This document shows positions 4,507 through 7,077 of a DNA stretch of 7,077 bases, in pieces. Within the stretch, counting starts at the first letter, position 1, and every line of letters begins with the position of its first letter. The stretch is from Bacteroidales bacterium (GTDB lineage Bacteria; Bacteroidota; Bacteroidia; Bacteroidales; Muribaculaceae). The position numbers and the translations under genes were made by a program. Under the pieces are notes generated by a model. It saw only the letters and a program-made list of their open reading frames with translations. It searched no databases and was not told where the DNA came from. The stretch spans positions 1-7,077 of the forward strand of contig CAAFXX010000259.1 of assembly GCA_900767075.1 (NCBI GenBank), given 5' to 3'.

Positions 4507-6525
4507 ATGGTCAGACGCATCATCATAACAGCCTTCGCGGCTCTTCTTACATCGGTCGGTTTGCCCGCTCAGGTTGCGGGCGAACCGACTGATTCAATTC
4601 CCGAGTCTTCGCTTGAGGAACTGACCGTCATGTCGTATGCCTCAAAGAAAATTTTCGGGATAAACCCTGATGCTTCTATCTCCATAACCGCCTCCATGCT
4701 TAATGAAATACCATCATTCTTAGGAGGCGATGACCCTGTCGCACTTTTGCGCACACTTCCATCTGTCGCCACTTCAAATGAACTGCAGCCCGGAATTGCC
4801 GTCAGAGGCAGCTCGCCGGGATCCAACCTTTTCGAAAGCGACGGCATGCGCATATTTAATCCCATGCATCTGTTGGGATTGTTCAGCACCTATAATCCCG
4901 CCTATTATAAGGATTATACATTCCGTCCTATATTCATCCCCCCGACATACGGCAATACCACCGGAGGCTATTTCAGTGCCGTGGGTGCTCCCGAAACACC
5001 AGATTCTGTCGTGTCGGGAAAAACAAATGTCGGGATACTTGAAAGTCATGGTTCCATCAGCATACCTATTGTCAAAAAGAAAGTCTCCCTTAAATTGGGG
5101 GCAAGACAGACTTATTTGAATCTGGTCTACCCTTCCATCCTCAAAATGGGATCGTCGAACCTTAAATATGCATTTACCGACGCCAACGCCAACGTCTCTA
5201 TTGCCGCATCAGAGAAAGACAACGTGAGTATCTCATTCTTCTCATCATTCGATAATCTCGATCTTGAAAACTCAAAAAACGGTGATAAAGAGGGAAAATG
5301 CGGTTGGAACAATCTGGCGGGAAGTGTAGAATGGAAACATAAAGACCTATATGTCGGTGTCAATTATTCAAGATTCGACAATTCCTTCAGGCTTGAGGAA
5401 GGTGGAGCAGAAATAGATTTGCCTTCATACATCTCACAATCTTCAATATGCGTTACGAAGCCGTTCGGAAATTTTGATGTCGAGGCAGACATCGCTTACC
5501 GCAACACTTCCGGACGTCACACCCGGTCGTATTCTTCAGACGACATCTATTCCACCGATATAGATGCTTTTGAATACAACATCGCCGCGCGATGGAAAAC
5601 TTTTCATTTCAAAAGCTTTAAAATCGACGCGGGTCTGAGGGTGACCTTCTATAACTCCGGTAATTATTTCAAGTTCAGACCGCAGCCCCGCATCTCCTTA
5701 TCCTACGGATTCGACGAGAATTTCAACCTATACTGTAATTACGGCATGTATTACAGATTCGACAAGCTTGTTGAAGTCACGACCGGTGGACTGCCGGCGG
5801 ATTTTCGTGTCAACGCCTCGAAATGTGCTCCCGAAGAGAGGACCGATGCCTTATCGTTAGGAATCTCGGGCTATATCCCTTACATAAGTTTTAACTTCAT
5901 GGTGGAGGGTTACTGGAAAAAAATCCGGCACGCCGGAGAATTTACAGGATCGGTCATAGATTTCGTAAAACCGGACTACAATCCACTCACAAATCTTTCC
6001 GACGGCACCGGGTATTCCTATGGAATGTCGGTTATGCTGCTCCGTCAATTCGGCAGATTCAGATTCCGCGCCGCATACAATCTCGGAATATCACGCCTTA
6101 AATTCGACGGAATGGGAAACAGGTATTTTCCATCGGCTCACGACCGCCTGCACGACCTGACGGTTTCGGCATCATTTTCCATTATCCAAGGGTTGACGGC
6201 ATCAGCATCCTTCACCCATGCGACAGGTCTCCCCTACACCAAGGCAAAATATGGATATTTGATAGGTGAAAACCTGATCTGCGAATACTTTCCACATAAT
6301 TCCTCAAGACTCCCCTCGTATAACCGGCTCGACCTTTCGGTCAACTGGATCTTCCTGAGAAAAGGGAAATGTACCCATTCCCTCAATGCGTCGGTTTATA
6401 ATGCTTTGGCTTCCAACAATGTATTGTTTGTTTTCACATCATATTCCATCAAGGAAGGAATTCAACAAAAAAAATCCACAATGGAAATGGTCATACCTTC
6501 ACTCACCTATTCTATAACTTTCTAA
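4507..6525 (+). CDS. TonB-dependent outer-membrane receptor (plug plus beta-barrel)
   Basis: This complete 672-residue protein starts three bases after the previous gene. An N-terminal signal peptide (MVRRIIITAFAALL) is likely cut near residue 21. SLEELTVMS (35-43) sits where a TonB box is expected. A plug domain follows (about 55-160), with LRTLPSV (81-87), VRGSSPGSN (99-107) and DGMRIFNPMHLLGLFS (112-127), the last being the classic DG-x-x-x-N-P-x-H-LLG plug segment of Bacteroidota receptors. The rest is alternating beta strands of the barrel, ending in the aromatic terminus TYSITF that serves as an outer-membrane insertion signal. It lacks the N-terminal carboxypeptidase-regulatory-like domain of SusC-type receptors. 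After the plug, the usual KGGFPARYGG-type segment is replaced by FRPIFIPPTYGNTTGG (139-154). The DUF4249-like lipoprotein gene follows one base later. The role is TonB-energised transport across the outer membrane or a related function; the substrate is unknown. Confidence 0.9.
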   Translation: MVRRIIITAFAALLTSVGLPAQVAGEPTDSIPESSLEELTVMSYASKKIFGINPDASISITASMLNEIPSFLGGDDPVALLRTLPSVATSNELQPGIAVRGSSPGSNLFESDGMRIFNPMHLLGLFSTYNPAYYKDYTFRPIFIPPTYGNTTGGYFSAVGAPETPDSVVSGKTNVGILESHGSISIPIVKKKVSLKLGARQTYLNLVYPSILKMGSSNLKYAFTDANANVSIAASEKDNVSISFFSSFDNLDLENSKNGDKEGKCGWNNLAGSVEWKHKDLYVGVNYSRFDNSFRLEEGGAEIDLPSYISQSSICVTKPFGNFDVEADIAYRNTSGRHTRSYSSDDIYSTDIDAFEYNIAARWKTFHFKSFKIDAGLRVTFYNSGNYFKFRPQPRISLSYGFDENFNLYCNYGMYYRFDKLVEVTTGGLPADFRVNASKCAPEERTDALSLGISGYIPYISFNFMVEGYWKKIRHAGEFTGSVIDFVKPDYNPLTNLSDGTGYSYGMSVMLLRQFGRFRFRAAYNLGISRLKFDGMGNRYFPSAHDRLHDLTVSASFSIIQGLTASASFTHATGLPYTKAKYGYLIGENLICEYFPHNSSRLPSYNRLDLSVNWIFLRKGKCTHSLNASVYNALASNNVLFVFTSYSIKEGIQQKKSTMEMVIPSLTYSITF

Positions 6526-6526
6526 A

Positions 6527-7057
6527 ATGAAAAAGTCAATTCTTTACATATTATATATCTTATCGTTACTTTCATTGTCGGCGTGCGAGAACCAAGATCC
6601 GTCAATGTCTGACCAATCGATGCCGATAGTTGTTGAAGGATGGATAGAAAACGGCGTTTCACCTGTCGTCATGGTCACCCATGCCGTCAATCTGACCGCC
6701 GATAGCGTTTCATTCGATAATTTTGTGGAGAAATGGTGCCGCGTATCGGTTTACGACGGCGACACCCGCTATCTCCTTACAGGCACCGTCAATAAAGACT
6801 ATACCCCCTCGTTTATATTCACTTCATCATCACTGAAAGGTAAAACCGGACATGCCTACAGACTTCTGATTGAATTCGAGGCCCGCACCATACAATCGAC
6901 CTCCACGATAATGGACGCTCCGGTGATTTCGCGTCTCGAACCGATTGCGGTGGAAGACAACGATACTCTATTCTCCATCCGGGCATTTGTCAGCGGCATT
7001 GATCCGGAAAGGCATTACAAGATATTTGTCAAATCGGGGAAAGAGGACTCCCGATAT
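6527..7057 (+). CDS. DUF4249-like lipoprotein, N-terminal part, cut by contig end
   Basis: The ATG at 6527 comes one base after the receptor stop codon. The frame is open to the window end, but genuine sequence stops at 7057 (177 codons); beyond that the translation RSEEHTS is sequencing adapter. The N-terminus is a lipoprotein signal with lipobox LSAC, so Cys20 should be lipidated. The acidic stretch after the cysteine (ENQD) suggests possible surface display. The start of the mature protein, PIVVEGWIENGVSPVVMVTHA (residues 33-53), and the following CRVSVYDGD (71-79) match the beginning of DUF4249 proteins, which I know as Bacteroidota lipoproteins usually encoded beside TonB receptors. Typical members run to roughly 270-400 residues, so about half is missing. 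It probably partners the receptor at the outer membrane, comparable in position to SusD but with no SusD-type helical TPR sequence visible. The ligand is unknown. Confidence 0.82.
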
Positions 7058-7077
7058 AGATCGGAAGAGCACACGTC
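7058..7077 (+). other. Illumina TruSeq adapter sequence (not genomic)
   Basis: The final 20 bases, AGATCGGAAGAGCACACGTC, are exactly the start of the standard Illumina read-1 adapter. They run to the last base of the window and would translate in frame as RSEEHTS, a well-known contaminant peptide tail. The window end is therefore a contig end with untrimmed adapter, and the preceding gene is truncated here artificially. Confidence 0.97.

Noticed and set aside
4730..5119. 129-codon plus-strand frame inside the receptor gene
   Set aside because: It is an alternate-frame shadow of the plug region, which has canonical motifs in the main frame; the minus-strand frames at 4569-4889, 4774-5049, 5127-5363 and 5857-6048 fail for the same reason.
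6467..6474. Run of eight A bases near the receptor 3' end as a slippage or phase-variation site
   Set aside because: The frame is intact on both sides and the protein ends with the expected aromatic terminus; a lone A8 in an AT-rich genome is not strong evidence.
6527..7057. SusD-family lipoprotein
   Set aside because: Its position after a TonB receptor fits, but the sequence starts with the VVEGWIENG-type beta segment of DUF4249 proteins and lacks SusD helical repeats.

Overview
This is a 7.1 kb piece of a Bacteroidota (Bacteroidales) genome. A gut lineage such as Muribaculaceae or a relative is plausible, but that is inference. The phylum call rests on three things: promoter-like TTTG-N19..23-TAnnTTTG elements, A-rich leaders without Shine-Dalgarno sequences, and an operon holding a TonB-dependent receptor, a DUF4249-type lipoprotein and secreted proteins. 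The right edge is the end of an assembled contig: its last 20 bases are exactly the start of the Illumina TruSeq adapter, not genome.

Layout. Bases 1-859 (minus strand) hold the first 286 codons of a phospho-sugar mutase (phosphoglucomutase/phosphomannomutase family), cut by the left edge. A 220-bp AT-rich divergent promoter region follows. Next, on the plus strand, is a complete, apparently monocistronic flavin reductase-family gene (1080-1649).

Bases 1650-2245 contain no protein gene but are dense in structure. In order they hold: four direct copies of TTATAAATAC; a good promoter leading into a roughly 109-nt ATG-free segment that ends in a strong intrinsic terminator (a candidate small RNA); a 9-nt tandem repeat field with a large inverted repeat; and a near-perfect promoter (2030-2060). 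An inverted copy of the same 10-mer overlaps the -7 box of that last promoter.

From 2246 to the contig end there is one tightly packed plus-strand operon. It encodes a small secreted protein with a C-terminal region like a type IX secretion sorting domain; a large secreted protein split in two by a single in-frame TAA (2731-4503); a TonB-dependent receptor; and the first 177 residues of a DUF4249-like lipoprotein. Spacings are -4, +3 and +1 bases, so the genes are very probably co-transcribed and partly translationally coupled.

Inferred biology: the receptor and lipoprotein form an outer-membrane pair, analogous in layout to but not homologous with SusC/SusD. Two exported proteins sharing an N-terminal VDxxxF/IDYISF-type motif are encoded ahead of it. 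The substrate and function of such TonB receptor-DUF4249 loci are not known to me. This operon and the regulatory-looking intergenic region upstream are the best candidates here for something undescribed.
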